Below are positions 24,267 through 33,520 of a stretch of DNA of 64,000 nt, piece after piece (the first letter of the stretch is position 1; the number at the start of each line of letters is the position of its first letter). The position numbers and the translations under genes were made by a program. The notes under the pieces were generated by a model. That model was given only the letters and a program-made list of their open reading frames with translations, was not told where the DNA came from and ran no database searches. This stretch comes from JASGCL01 sp965262775 (lineage in GTDB: Bacteria; Pseudomonadota; Alphaproteobacteria; JASGCL01), in assembly GCA_965262775.1 (NCBI GenBank), contig CBDHFT010000006.1:310001-374000 (forward strand). Reading direction: 5' to 3'.

Positions 24267-25067
24267 ATGACAGAAAGAAATTATTTCGTTGATAGCCATT
24301 GCCATTTGGATTTTTTGGCGCGCGATGGGTTGGATGTTGGCGAGGTTATAAAACGCGCCCAAGCCAACGGCGTAGAAAAATTTTTGACAATCTCTACCAA
24401 GTTGGAAACATTTCCCGCGGTGTTAAAAATTGCGGAAGAATTCGATGATGTTTATGCGTCGGTCGGGGTGCACCCGCACGATAGCGAGGCAACCGTTGAA
24501 ACCCACCCCGAGGTTGGTGATTTTTTATTACAAGCCACCAACCATGATAAGGTAATTGGCATTGGCGAATCTGGTTTGGATTTTTTTTACAACCATTCTA
24601 ATAAAAAACATCAAACAGAATCATTTCGCACCCATTTGGCGGTGGCACGAGAGGTTGACATACCCATTATTGTCCACAGTCGCGCCGCCGACAAAGAAAC
24701 GGTCGATATGTTGCGTGCCGAATCCCACGGTGGAAAATTGAAAGGCCTTATCCATTGTTTTTCCAGCACGCGTGATTTGGCAATGGGCGCGTTGGATTTG
24801 GGATTTTATATTTCTTTGTCGGGTATTATAACTTTTCCGAAAGCGCAAGATATTCGCGATGTCTTGCGTGATGTTCCGCTGGATAGGTTGTTGCTGGAAA
24901 CTGATTCGCCTTACCTTGCCCCCATTCCCCATCGTGGTAAAAAAAACGAACCATCGTTTTTGCCCGAAACCGCCAAAATATTAGCGGCGGCAAAAAATAT
25001 ATCGGTTGATGAAATAAAAAAAATAACCACCGACAATTTTTTTCGGTTGTTCAGCAGTATAAAATAA
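24267..25067 (+). CDS. tatD: TatD family metal-dependent deoxyribonuclease
   Basis: A 266-residue TIM-barrel hydrolase, thought to be a 3'-5' exonuclease or DNase in DNA quality control rather than part of Tat secretion. Metal ligands are seen in FVDSHCHLDFL, ASVGVHPHDSE, GIGESGLDFFY, IIVHSRAADKE, LIHCFSST and LLETDSPYLAP. The length is normal. It ends the tmk-holB-metG cluster and is convergent with pnp. The metallo-beta-lactamase gene that often follows tatD in alphaproteobacteria is absent. Confidence 0.95.
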   Translation: MTERNYFVDSHCHLDFLARDGLDVGEVIKRAQANGVEKFLTISTKLETFPAVLKIAEEFDDVYASVGVHPHDSEATVETHPEVGDFLLQATNHDKVIGIGESGLDFFYNHSNKKHQTESFRTHLAVAREVDIPIIVHSRAADKETVDMLRAESHGGKLKGLIHCFSSTRDLAMGALDLGFYISLSGIITFPKAQDIRDVLRDVPLDRLLLETDSPYLAPIPHRGKKNEPSFLPETAKILAAAKNISVDEIKKITTDNFFRLFSSIK

Positions 25068-25183
25068 TTTGGCTTAATATTGGGTAGCAATCAAAATTTG
25101 AAAACTTAATGATAAAGCCCATTCATAATGGGGAATAGGTTTTCACCCTTGGCGCGTTTGTTGACCGCCGTGTTGACCAAAAT

Positions 25184-25298
25184 TTAGTTTTTGCTTTCGC
25201 TTAATTGTTTCATCGCGTCGTTCATAAATTTATCGGTTTGCATAACGGGCACGGCGTTAGATTCATAATAGGTGATAACGAATGATAAAAAGCGTAAT
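25184..25298 (-). other. Short protein-like reading frame between tatD and pnp, possible gene remnant
   Basis: A minus-strand frame ending at a TAA (25184-25186) reads ...NAVPVMQTDKFMNDAMKQ and then LSESKN. The last 25 residues look protein-like, but there is no SD and no credible start, and the pnp terminator overlaps its beginning. It may be the tail of a decayed gene or chance. Nothing else was found in the gap. Confidence 0.2.
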
Positions 25299-25340
25299 AA
25301 AAAAAACCCTTTAAGAATTTTTTCTTAAAGGGTCTTTTTT
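25299..25340. terminator. Bidirectional terminator between tatD and pnp
   Basis: CCCTTTAAGAA (25307-25317) and TTCTTAAAGGG (25322-25332) form a perfect 11-bp stem with a 4-nt loop. Eight A residues flank it on the left (T-tract for pnp) and TCTTTTTT on the right, so it serves both converging operons. Confidence 0.9.
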
Positions 25341-25363
25341 AAATTTGTTTGATTGACGATTGT

Positions 25364-27790
25364 CTAAAAATCGCGGCGTCTTTTACCGCCGCCGCCACGA
25401 CCGCCGCCGCCAAAACCACCGCCGCGGTCACCGCCACGATCGTTGAAACGATTGCCAAAATCATCGCCTTCTTTAAATTCGCGCACGCGACCGCCGCCGA
25501 AACCGCCACGGTCACCGCCGCCACGATCTCTATCGCCGCCGCCGCCGCCGCGGCCGCCAAAGCCACCGCCGCCACGACCGCCGCCAAAACCACCGCGACC
25601 ACCGCCGCCGCCGCGACCACCACGGTCGCCGCCGCCGCGTTCGCCACGGTCGCCTTTATTTTTTGGTTCTAAATTAAGGTCAGCACCCGTTTGTTGGTCA
25701 ACCATGCGCATCGACAGGCTTACTTTGCCACGTTCGGTGCCCAGGCATTTTACCCAAACCATGTCGCCTTCTTTTACCATGTCGCTGGGGTGTTCAACGC
25801 GATGTTCGGCCATTTCGGACACATGCACCAAACCATCTTTCGCACCCATGTAGGTTACGAACACGCCAAAATCAACGACTGACGCGACCTTGCCATGATA
25901 TATTTTGCCCGCTTCGGCTTCGGCAACAATGCTTTGAATCCAATCATAAGCGGCTTTGCCTTTTGTTTCGTCGTTGGCCGCAATGGTGATAAGACCTTCG
26001 TCGTCAATATCAACCTTCGCGCCTGTTACTTCAACGATTTCGCGGATAACCTTGCCGCCCGTGCCAATAACTTCGCGGATCTTTTCTTTGGGAACCGTGA
26101 AGGTTGTGAGGCGAGGGGCATTTTTCGATACTTCTTGGCGACCATGGTCAATGACCTTGGCCATTTCGCCCAATATATGCAAACGCCCTTGTTTGGCTTG
26201 AGCCAAGGCAATTTTCATAATATCGGCGGTGATAGAAGTGATTTTCAAATCCATTTGTAAGGAGGTGACGCCGTCTTTGGTGCCAGCCACTTTAAAATCC
26301 ATATCGCCAAGGTGATCTTCATCACCCAAAATATCAGAAAGCACAGCATAATCGCCGCCTTCTTTTATCAAGCCCATGGCAATACCAGCGCAGGGTGCAC
26401 TTAATGGCACACCAGCATCCATCATCGCCATCGAACCACCGCAAACGGAGGCCATGGATGACGAACCGTTGGATTCGGTAATTTCAGAAACCAAACGGAG
26501 CATGTAGGGGAAATCATCTTTTTTGGGCAACAAGGGGCGCAGGGCACGCCATGCCAATTTGCCATGACCAATTTCACGACGGCCAGGTGAACCAATACGG
26601 CCAGCCTCGCCCACTGAAAATGGTGGGAAGTTATAATGCAGCAAAAATTCTTCTTTGAATTCGCCGTCGATAGCATCGATAATTTGTTTATCTTGGGTGG
26701 TGCCCAGCGTGGCTATAACCAATGCTTGGGTTTCGCCACGGGTAAAGATAGCCGAGCCATGGGTTTTGCGTAACACACCCACTTTGCAATCGATTTGGCG
26801 GATGTCTTCTAACCCGCGACCATCAATACGTTTTTTGCTGGATAAAATATTGTGACGCACAATAGTTGCTTTTAAATCTTCTAACAACCTGGCAACCAAT
26901 TGTTTGGCACCTGGTTGTTCCATATCGGCTTTGGCTTCGTTGGCCACGGCTTCCGCCACCAATTTTTTAACCGCATCCAAGGCCGCATAACGTTCTTGTT
27001 TTTTGGTTTGTTGGTAGGCCGATTTTAAAGCATCGGTTGCCACCTTCTCAATAATTTTTTTCAAATTGCTGGCGTAGGCGGGTTGTGCAGCAACCGCGCG
27101 CGTTGATTTGCCAACTTTTGCTTTTAATTCGTTAATCATGTCGATAACTTCTTGCAAAGCCTTATGGCCAAAGGTAACGGCATCCAACATGGTTTCTTCG
27201 CTCAATTGGCTGGCTTCTGATTCGACCATCAAAACACCTTCCTTGGTGCCCGCAACCACAAGGTCCAACATGGTGTCAACCAATTCGGATTTGGTGGGGT
27301 TCAATATGAATTGATCGTTTTTATAGGCAACACGGCAAGCACCAATGGGACCCAAAAAAGGAATATCAGAAATAGCCAAGGCCGCCGAGGAGCCAATCAT
27401 GGCCGCAATATCAGGATCGTTTTCCAAATCATGAGAGAGCAGGGTGGCGATAATTTGAGTTTCGTTCTGAAAATTTTCAGCAAACAATGGGCGGATGGGC
27501 CTATCGATAAGGCGTGAGGTCAAAACTTCCTTTTCAGTTGGGCGACCTTCGCGTTTGAAAAAACCGCCAGGCACGCGCCCCGCGGCATAAAATTTTTCTT
27601 GGTAATGAACCGACAAGGGGAAAAAATCTTGTTCAGGTTTTGCTTCTTTCAACGCGACCACGGTGCATAATACCTGGGTATCGCCATAGGTTACGAGCAT
27701 GGCACCGTCGGCTTGTCTTGCCAAATGCCCCGTTTCTAATTTTAGTGTTTTGCCGCCCCAGTTTTTTTCAACAACATGATGATTGAACAT
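25364..27790 (-). CDS. pnp: Polyribonucleotide nucleotidyltransferase with RGG-rich C-terminal tail
   Basis: PNPase degrades RNA 3'-5' phosphorolytically. The two RNase PH cores are seen in the N-terminal half (GRVPGGFFKREGRPTE) and in HYNFPPFSVGEAGRIGSPGR and GDEDHLGDMDFKVAGTKDG; a KH domain (VIGTGGKVIREIVEVTGAKV) and an S1 domain (GKVASVVDFGVFVTYMGAKD) follow. At 808 residues it is about 100 longer than usual: residues from about 713 form a glycine-arginine tail with about eleven RGG triplets, ending KRRRDF. Short Gly/Arg tails are common on alphaproteobacterial PNPase, but this one is extended. rpsO lies 60 bp upstream, the classical rpsO-pnp pair, and a strong terminator follows. Confidence 0.97.
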   Translation of the reverse strand: MFNHHVVEKNWGGKTLKLETGHLARQADGAMLVTYGDTQVLCTVVALKEAKPEQDFFPLSVHYQEKFYAAGRVPGGFFKREGRPTEKEVLTSRLIDRPIRPLFAENFQNETQIIATLLSHDLENDPDIAAMIGSSAALAISDIPFLGPIGACRVAYKNDQFILNPTKSELVDTMLDLVVAGTKEGVLMVESEASQLSEETMLDAVTFGHKALQEVIDMINELKAKVGKSTRAVAAQPAYASNLKKIIEKVATDALKSAYQQTKKQERYAALDAVKKLVAEAVANEAKADMEQPGAKQLVARLLEDLKATIVRHNILSSKKRIDGRGLEDIRQIDCKVGVLRKTHGSAIFTRGETQALVIATLGTTQDKQIIDAIDGEFKEEFLLHYNFPPFSVGEAGRIGSPGRREIGHGKLAWRALRPLLPKKDDFPYMLRLVSEITESNGSSSMASVCGGSMAMMDAGVPLSAPCAGIAMGLIKEGGDYAVLSDILGDEDHLGDMDFKVAGTKDGVTSLQMDLKITSITADIMKIALAQAKQGRLHILGEMAKVIDHGRQEVSKNAPRLTTFTVPKEKIREVIGTGGKVIREIVEVTGAKVDIDDEGLITIAANDETKGKAAYDWIQSIVAEAEAGKIYHGKVASVVDFGVFVTYMGAKDGLVHVSEMAEHRVEHPSDMVKEGDMVWVKCLGTERGKVSLSMRMVDQQTGADLNLEPKNKGDRGERGGGDRGGRGGGGGRGGFGGGRGGGGFGGRGGGGGDRDRGGGDRGGFGGGRVREFKEGDDFGNRFNDRGGDRGGGFGGGGRGGGGKRRRDF

Positions 27791-27850
27791 ATCGATTCTT
27801 TCTTTTATATTTTTTTTATATTATATTATTTTCCATATTTCGCGACGGCA

Positions 27851-28120
27851 CTATTTTCTTAGATCAAGCTTTTCGATAGTCGTTGTGTACAGTTTTTCGT
27901 CTTTTCGCTTCAAATAATTTAGCAAACGACGACGCTTACCGACCAGCAACAATAGCCCGCGCCGCGAATGAATATCCTTGGGGTGGGTTTCTAGATGGCT
28001 GGTGATATCTTTGATACGCGCGGTCATGATGGCTACCTGCACTTCGGGCGAGCCAGTATCTTTTTGATTTCTAACAAAGTCTTTGATGGCCGTCTTTTTT
28101 GCGGCAGTGGAAAGAGTCAT
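27851..28120 (-). CDS. rpsO: 30S ribosomal protein S15
   Basis: An 89-residue primary 16S rRNA-binding protein. QKDTGSPEVQVAIMTARIKD, LETHPKDIHSRRGLLLLVGK and RRRLLNYLKRKDEKLY are near-invariant S15 sequence. It sits between truB and pnp in the conserved truB-rpsO-pnp order. In other bacteria S15 represses its own translation by binding its leader; the 46-bp leader here is too short for me to identify such a structure. Confidence 0.98.
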   Translation of the reverse strand: MTLSTAAKKTAIKDFVRNQKDTGSPEVQVAIMTARIKDITSHLETHPKDIHSRRGLLLLVGKRRRLLNYLKRKDEKLYTTTIEKLDLRK

Positions 28121-28166
28121 GATGATATGCGGACAATAATTTTTCTAAGAATTTTTTATAAATGAA

Positions 28167-29252
28167 TTACAGAACAAAAATTCTTTTTGGTATAAGGAGG
28201 GATTCAAGAGATGATGTGTTGATACACGGTTGACATTGATTTTCTATTTCATTTTTTGCTTCATAAGACACAAAACCAATAGGTTGTTTGTTATTATCAA
28301 GCGCCAATAAAATATTCAAATTGTTTTTTTCGTTTTCAGCTTTATTTTTCGTTCTATCTTTTGAATAATGGACAATAATTTTTTTTCCTAAACGCAGTGC
28401 GATTGAATCAGCTTCATTTAGGGAAATGGTTTCTAGTCCCATCAGGGTTGCCAAGTTTTTATCAACAGGATTATCTGAAAAGAATTTCTTGTTGTAAAAA
28501 TCTATCAGCGCAGATTCCACCCTGTGGCTATAATCTATTTTTTCTAGCTTAGCAAGGGAAAAAGCATCGTTTAATGAAAAATTTCCGACTGATAATCTTT
28601 TTAAAGCGGCGAGGTGCCCATGGCTTCCTAACTTTTTTGCGATGTCATGGCCAAGGGTGCGGACATATAATCCCGCCGCGCCGCGCACGCGCAGCACGAA
28701 ATCGGTCGCGTTCGATTGTTCTACCAATGATAAATTATATATATCAATGGGGCGCGATGCTAGGGACGGTGGCGGGGGTGTCGCCAACCCCGTTGCGGCG
28801 TTGTTGGCGCTGTCCTTCGCCCATTTACGCGCTACTTCATAACTGCGCACGCCCTGCACCTTGATAGCCGAAAAGAGGGGCGGGATTTGGCTACCTTTCC
28901 CCAGGAATGAGGGCAAAATATTTTCGATGGCGGCAGGACTTGGGATGATATCGCTTGTCGCCACCACGTTACCCGTGATGTCTTGGCTGTCGGTGGCGGC
29001 GCCAAAGCGCAACACAAATTCATATTCTTTGCTGTTGGCTAGGATATAGGGCAGGGCTTTGGTGGCTTCGCCCAAGCCTATCAACAATAATCCCGTGGCG
29101 AAGGGGTCCAGGGTGCCGCCATGACCAATTTTTTTACCACCAAACAACCTGCGTGTTTTTGCCATGGCCTGGGTTGATGTTAAACCAACAGGCTTATCCA
29201 ACAAAACAAAACCGCTAAGGTTGCGGCGCGGATTTTCGGGTGCGGTTGTCAT
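28167..29252 (-). CDS. truB: tRNA pseudouridine-55 synthase
   Basis: Makes pseudouridine 55 in the T-loop of tRNAs. The catalytic block GGKKIGHGGTLDPFATGLLLIG contains the essential Asp; VRGAAGLYVRTLGHDIAKKLG follows. I placed the start at the ATG at 29252 (MTTAPENPRRNLSGFVLLDK) because a longer frame from 29318 would overlap ribD. At about 361 residues it is longer than typical; extra sequence includes a Pro/Ala-rich insert (ATPPPPSLAS) and a long, poorly conserved C-terminal extension (about 250-361). It lies 13 bp after ribD and 46 bp before rpsO. Confidence 0.94.
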   Translation of the reverse strand: MTTAPENPRRNLSGFVLLDKPVGLTSTQAMAKTRRLFGGKKIGHGGTLDPFATGLLLIGLGEATKALPYILANSKEYEFVLRFGAATDSQDITGNVVATSDIIPSPAAIENILPSFLGKGSQIPPLFSAIKVQGVRSYEVARKWAKDSANNAATGLATPPPPSLASRPIDIYNLSLVEQSNATDFVLRVRGAAGLYVRTLGHDIAKKLGSHGHLAALKRLSVGNFSLNDAFSLAKLEKIDYSHRVESALIDFYNKKFFSDNPVDKNLATLMGLETISLNEADSIALRLGKKIIVHYSKDRTKNKAENEKNNLNILLALDNNKQPIGFVSYEAKNEIENQCQPCINTSSLESLLIPKRIFVL

Positions 29253-29265
29253 GATAAATATTTGC

Positions 29266-30480
29266 CTATATAGTTGGTGGATAATTATATTTGCTCGCCT
29301 TACCCTGACGCTGGTCAAAATACATTTCTACATCGGGGGTTAGGCCGTTGGTTATAGATTTAATATCAAGGGGGCAGGCACCCGCCGCGCCCAATGTTAT
29401 ATCGCTTTGTTCGCACAACCATAATTCATCGACCAACGATTCCGCGCGAAGGCTGGATAATAATTGCCCGCCTGTTTCTATCAACAATCGGCTGACTCCC
29501 ATCTCCGCAATTTTTTCTAATATCGCGGCCCATGAAAAATATCCTGCTTTGCTTTGCTTATCGGCACCCAAGATAATTTGAGTTACATGATGCGCGGCGG
29601 AAAGGGCGGGATTAGACTGGGCGCAAAAAATAATCAGGGGTTGCGATGCCGCCGTTTGAAATATTCTTTCCTTCCCCGTTAGGCGGTTTTGAGAATCAAG
29701 GATAAAACGTGGTTTTTGCAATATGGGCAAACCGCGTTCGCGAATGGTCAACAGCGGGTTGTCGGCCAAAACGGTGTTGGCCGAAACCAACAACCCATCA
29801 TAAAGGCAACGAATATATTGCGCAAAAAATTGTAATTGACCACGCGTGATTTGATGATGGGGCGATGCCGCCATTGATAAGGTTTGATGAGCAGGTTGAT
29901 GTTTGACAATTGTTTTGCCGTCAGCCGACAGTGCCATTTTTATCGCCACCAGCGGGCGATGGCTTTGTAAGCGCAAGGTAAAACCATGGTAGGATTCTTT
30001 TGCCAACCCTTGCCATTTTTTTTGTTCGCGATTAAGTTGGGCATGGGGGGCGATGGGGCAGGCGAGCAAAACCTTCACCGTGCCATTTGTTCTTTTTTTT
30101 ATTAATTCTATTCCCAGTCCGTTGGTGCGCGGGTCAGGGTCAAGGCAGCCCACCACCACGCGTTTTATGCCCGCCGCGATAATATTCTCGGCGCAAGATA
30201 AAGAGCGATGCGCCGAATGATGGGCGCAAGGTTCCAGCGATAGATACAAACTGGCGTTGTTAGGAATTTTTGGTTGGCGCGCCAATAATATTTCTTCGGC
30301 ATGGGGGCGACCACCCACCGCGGTGATGGCGACATCAATAACCTGGTCGGGGGTGGCAAGCACCGCGGCCACCGCGGGGTTTGCACCACTTAATCCCCAT
30401 TGCCGACGGCATAAAGATAAACAAAGCGAGAGGTATTCTTCATCCTTGGCCGAAAATTCGGTGGGTGTATCATCCATCAT
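29266..30480 (-). CDS. ribD: Bifunctional riboflavin biosynthesis deaminase/reductase
   Basis: RibD carries out the second and third steps of riboflavin synthesis. The N-terminal deaminase holds zinc ligands in GGRPHAEE and LEPCAHHSAHRSLSCAENI; the C-terminal reductase has LVAIKMALSADGKT, ANTVLADNPLLTIR and LLIETGGQLLSSL. The spacing between the two cysteines differs slightly from the textbook PCxHxGxxPPC. The 404-residue length fits a full fusion. It overlaps the end of nrdR by 11 bp, so the two are translationally coupled. ribE, ribB and ribH, which often follow, are not here; truB follows instead. Confidence 0.93.
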   Translation of the reverse strand: MMDDTPTEFSAKDEEYLSLCLSLCRRQWGLSGANPAVAAVLATPDQVIDVAITAVGGRPHAEEILLARQPKIPNNASLYLSLEPCAHHSAHRSLSCAENIIAAGIKRVVVGCLDPDPRTNGLGIELIKKRTNGTVKVLLACPIAPHAQLNREQKKWQGLAKESYHGFTLRLQSHRPLVAIKMALSADGKTIVKHQPAHQTLSMAASPHHQITRGQLQFFAQYIRCLYDGLLVSANTVLADNPLLTIRERGLPILQKPRFILDSQNRLTGKERIFQTAASQPLIIFCAQSNPALSAAHHVTQIILGADKQSKAGYFSWAAILEKIAEMGVSRLLIETGGQLLSSLRAESLVDELWLCEQSDITLGAAGACPLDIKSITNGLTPDVEMYFDQRQGKASKYNYPPTI

Positions 30481-30937
30481 TATTTTTTTCGCCGATTTCT
30501 TTTTCTATAAAATTTTCAAAGTCTTTGACCTTATCAAAATCTTTATAGACCGAGGCATAGCGAATAAAGGCAACCTTATCAAGGCTGGCAAGGCGTTTCA
30601 TAACCCATTCGCCGATACGGTTGGTGGGGATTTCGCTGTCGCCCGCGGTTTCCAATTCCCGCACCAGGCTGGAAATAATGGCTTCTAACTTGTCATTGTT
30701 GATGCCGCGTTTTCGACAAGCCAAGGCTATCGAGCGTGCCAATTTTTCGCGTTGAAAAATTTCGACGCTGCCCGTGCGCTTCACCACCATCAATTCGCGC
30801 AATTCGATACGTTCGAAGGTGCTAAACCTTGCGCCGCATTTTTTACATTGCCTGCGCCGTTTGATAATTTTGCTATCGTCGCTTAGCCGTGAGTCTTTGA
30901 CGTCCGATTCTTCGTGGGCACAAAATGGGCAACGCAT
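30470..30937 (-). CDS. nrdR: Transcriptional repressor NrdR
   Basis: NrdR senses ATP/dATP and represses ribonucleotide reductase genes. The 155-residue protein starts with a zinc ribbon (MRCPFCAHEE, CKKCGARFSTFE; Cys3, 6, 31 and 34) and continues with an ATP-cone (VVKRTGSVEIFQREKLARSI). It lies between glyA (11 bp upstream) and ribD (11 bp overlap), the conserved alphaproteobacterial order. No NrdR box pair was noticed in this window and no nrd genes are present. Confidence 0.97.
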   Translation of the reverse strand: MRCPFCAHEESDVKDSRLSDDSKIIKRRRQCKKCGARFSTFERIELRELMVVKRTGSVEIFQREKLARSIALACRKRGINNDKLEAIISSLVRELETAGDSEIPTNRIGEWVMKRLASLDKVAFIRYASVYKDFDKVKDFENFIEKEIGEKNNDG

Positions 30938-30948
30938 CGCCGCCTTTT

Positions 30949-32238
30949 CTATAACTTGCTATAGATAGGAAAATCGTGGCAGAGTTTTAACACCTTGGCT
31001 TTGACGGCTGATTCAACCGCTGGATTTTCGGTTTTGCCACCTTGCAATCCATCCAATACTTCCAAAATATATTGCGCCACCAATTTTATTTCTTTGGTGC
31101 CAAACCCGCGCGATGTCACCGCAGGGGTGCCAAGGCGAATGCCCGACGTCACCGTTGGTTTTTCGGGGTCGTTGGGAATACCATTTTTGTTGCAAGTGAT
31201 GCCCGCGCGATCCAATGCCTTTTCAGCCACATCGCCCGTGATTTTTTTGGGGCGCAGGTCAACCAACATCAAATGAGTGTCGGTGCCGCCCGAAACAATT
31301 TGCAACCCGCCCTTCATCAATTCTTCGGCAAGCACGGCGGCATTTTCCACAACCTGCTTGATGTAGGTTTTGAATTCTGGTTTTAATGCTTCGCCAAAAC
31401 CGACGGCTTTACCCACCATCGATGCCAACAGCGGACCACCCTGTAGCCCAGGGAAAATAGCCGAATTAACTTTTTTGGCAATGTCTTCATTGTTGGTTAA
31501 TATCAAACCACCGCGCGAACAGCGCAATGTTTTGTGGGTGGTTGATGTAACCACATCGGCCAGGGGCAACGGATTGGGGTGCACCCCCGCGGCAACCAGC
31601 CCCGCAAAATGCGCCATATCGACAAACAAAAACGCGCCAACCTTATCGGCGATAGCACGGAATTTTTTAAAATCGATGATGCGGGCGTAGGCCGAGCCAC
31701 CCGTGATGATAATCTTTGGTTTATGTTCCATTGCCATTTCTTCGGCTTGGTCGTAATCTATCACGCCATCTTGGCGCACACCATAATTGATAGGCTTAAA
31801 CCATTTACCGCTGATATTGGGCGCGGCACCGTGGGTTAAATGCCCACCCGCCGACAGGGCCAAACCCATGAAGGTATCGCCTGGCTTCATCAACGACATA
31901 AAAACTGCTTGGTTGGCTTGCGAACCCGAATGGGGTTGCACATTGGCAAATTTGGCACCAAATAATTTGCAAACCCGCGCAATGGCAAGGTCTTCCATTT
32001 CGTCGGCATGTTCGCAACCGCCGTAATAACGTTTGTGGGGATAACCTTCGGCATATTTGTTGGTGAAGATAGAACCGATGGATTCCATCACCGCGCGCGA
32101 CACAAGGTTTTCCGAGGCTATCAATTCCAACCCTTCCGATTGGCGTTTCAATTCGCGATGTTGAATGGCGTCGATTTCAGGGTCGCTGCCTTTTAATGGC
32201 GCGTTAAAAAATTCTTTTTGGTTTGCTAGGTTATTCAT
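30949..32238 (-). CDS. glyA: Serine hydroxymethyltransferase
   Basis: Converts serine and tetrahydrofolate to glycine and 5,10-methylene-THF; PLP-dependent. The 429-residue protein has LELIASENLVSRAVMESIGS, TNKYAEGYPHKRYYGGCEHA, the PLP lysine in TSTTHKTLRCSRGGLI and GIRLGTPAVTSRG. First gene of the glyA-nrdR-ribD-truB-rpsO-pnp run on the minus strand, with a promoter at 32305-32333. SD AAGGA is about 8 nt before the ATG. It is divergent from cobW. Confidence 0.98.
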   Translation of the reverse strand: MNNLANQKEFFNAPLKGSDPEIDAIQHRELKRQSEGLELIASENLVSRAVMESIGSIFTNKYAEGYPHKRYYGGCEHADEMEDLAIARVCKLFGAKFANVQPHSGSQANQAVFMSLMKPGDTFMGLALSAGGHLTHGAAPNISGKWFKPINYGVRQDGVIDYDQAEEMAMEHKPKIIITGGSAYARIIDFKKFRAIADKVGAFLFVDMAHFAGLVAAGVHPNPLPLADVVTSTTHKTLRCSRGGLILTNNEDIAKKVNSAIFPGLQGGPLLASMVGKAVGFGEALKPEFKTYIKQVVENAAVLAEELMKGGLQIVSGGTDTHLMLVDLRPKKITGDVAEKALDRAGITCNKNGIPNDPEKPTVTSGIRLGTPAVTSRGFGTKEIKLVAQYILEVLDGLQGGKTENPAVESAVKAKVLKLCHDFPIYSKL

Positions 32239-32304
32239 GATAAAAAAGTCCTTAAAAAAAGCAGCATGTTGATATTTTTTGTTAGTCTTGCACTGACTGG
32301 AACT

Positions 32305-32333
32305 TTACTAAACAAATTTATCGTGTTATTCAA
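32305..32333 (-). promoter_or_regulatory. glyA promoter
   Basis: TTGAAT (32328-32333) and TAGTAA (32305-32310) are 17 bp apart on the minus strand, 67 bp upstream of the glyA ATG. The same short region must also hold the cobW promoter. Confidence 0.5.
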
Positions 32334-32350
32334 GTATAAAAATATAGACA

Positions 32351-33412
32351 ATGTTAAGAGAGAAAATTCCCGCCACCGTTATCACTGGCTTTTTAGGCAG
32401 TGGCAAAACAACCTTGCTTGCCCATTTGCTTAAGAACAGCGGCGGGCAACGCATCGCCGTGTTGATAAACGAATTTGGTTCATTGGGGATGGATGAAGCC
32501 ATCGTTCAGAATCAGTGCGATGATGCTTGCAAACCGCAAGAAATTATCGAATTGGCCAATGGCTGTATTTGTTGCACCGTGGCGGATGATTTTTTACCCG
32601 CGATGCAAAAAATTTTAGACAAGGCTGATAATGACGCCAAACCCATAGACCATATTATTATCGAAACTTCGGGCCTTGCCCTGCCCAAACCATTGTTGAA
32701 AGCCTTTCAGTGGCATGACATTGCACCGCGGGTTACAGTCAATGGTGTGGTGGCGGTGGTTGATGGCCCCGCGATATTAAGCGGCCGATTCCAGGATGCG
32801 CCAGCGGCGAATAGGGAAAAGCCTGTCCCCGCCCCCGAACATGATAATGAATTGGCGGAGTTGTTTGAAGACCAATTGTTATGCGCCGATATTGTTTTGT
32901 TAAACAAATGCGATATCATGTCGGCGGCCGAGCGAAAAAAAATTATCGAGGATATGCGTTCGGGAAAGATAGAAGGCTTACGCCCCGCCGCCAAAATTAT
33001 AGAAACCACCCACGGCGTGGTGGACCCCCGCGTGGTGTTGGGAATGGGGCAAGCGGTTGAAATGGATTTGGATAATCGCAAAAGCCATCATGACGATGAA
33101 GAAGAACATGGCCATGACGAATTTGCTACCTTCATTGTAACATTGGGGGAGGTTGAAGATGAAAAAAAATTAGAACAGATTATCCAACAATTATTACAAG
33201 ACCATGATATTTTGCGCATGAAGGGGTTGATAACGCGCCGCGGCAAACCCCGCCAAGAAATTTGGCAAGTGGCTGGCCCGCGCATAGAACATTATTTTCA
33301 GCAGGAGATAAAAAACAACGATGGCCAGCGCAAGCAATCGCAATTGGTGGTGATAGGATTAAAGGGGTTGGATGAAAAAACCATAACCCAAGCCCTGCAA
33401 TCCGCCGCGTAA
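32351..33412 (+). CDS. CobW/COG0523 family GTP-binding metallochaperone
   Basis: A 353-residue P-loop GTPase of the CobW/ZigA/YjiA family: GFLGSGKTTLLAHLL (13-27), the metal-binding GCICCTVADD with Cys72, Cys74 and Cys75, IIETSGLALPKP and the base-recognition NKCD. A His/Asp/Glu-rich linker (KSHHDDEEEHGHDE, about 242-255) and a C-terminal CobW_C domain follow. Such proteins deliver zinc, cobalt or iron to client enzymes and are often zinc-regulated. No cobalamin gene is adjacent, so I do not assign cobW function. No Zur-box was recognised in the short upstream region. Confidence 0.88.
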   Translation: MLREKIPATVITGFLGSGKTTLLAHLLKNSGGQRIAVLINEFGSLGMDEAIVQNQCDDACKPQEIIELANGCICCTVADDFLPAMQKILDKADNDAKPIDHIIIETSGLALPKPLLKAFQWHDIAPRVTVNGVVAVVDGPAILSGRFQDAPAANREKPVPAPEHDNELAELFEDQLLCADIVLLNKCDIMSAAERKKIIEDMRSGKIEGLRPAAKIIETTHGVVDPRVVLGMGQAVEMDLDNRKSHHDDEEEHGHDEFATFIVTLGEVEDEKKLEQIIQQLLQDHDILRMKGLITRRGKPRQEIWQVAGPRIEHYFQQEIKNNDGQRKQSQLVVIGLKGLDEKTITQALQSAA

Positions 33413-33520
33413 TTTTTTTATTGATGGGGGATGGGGCAAAGCCTGGCGCAGTGGTGGCGGTAATGGTTTAGCCGTGCCTTGTCATAAAATATCAGGCAAT
33501 GTACATGAATGAATGCAAAA

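Noticed and set aside
25339..25853. Ala-rich and Pro-rich open frames overlapping the 3' part of pnp on both strands
   Set aside because: They are shadows of the GC-rich RGG repeat; composition follows the pnp codons and no SD or family match exists.
29253..29318. Upstream start for truB at 29318
   Set aside because: It would overlap ribD and adds a hydrophilic leader; the ATG at 29252 begins normal TruB sequence.
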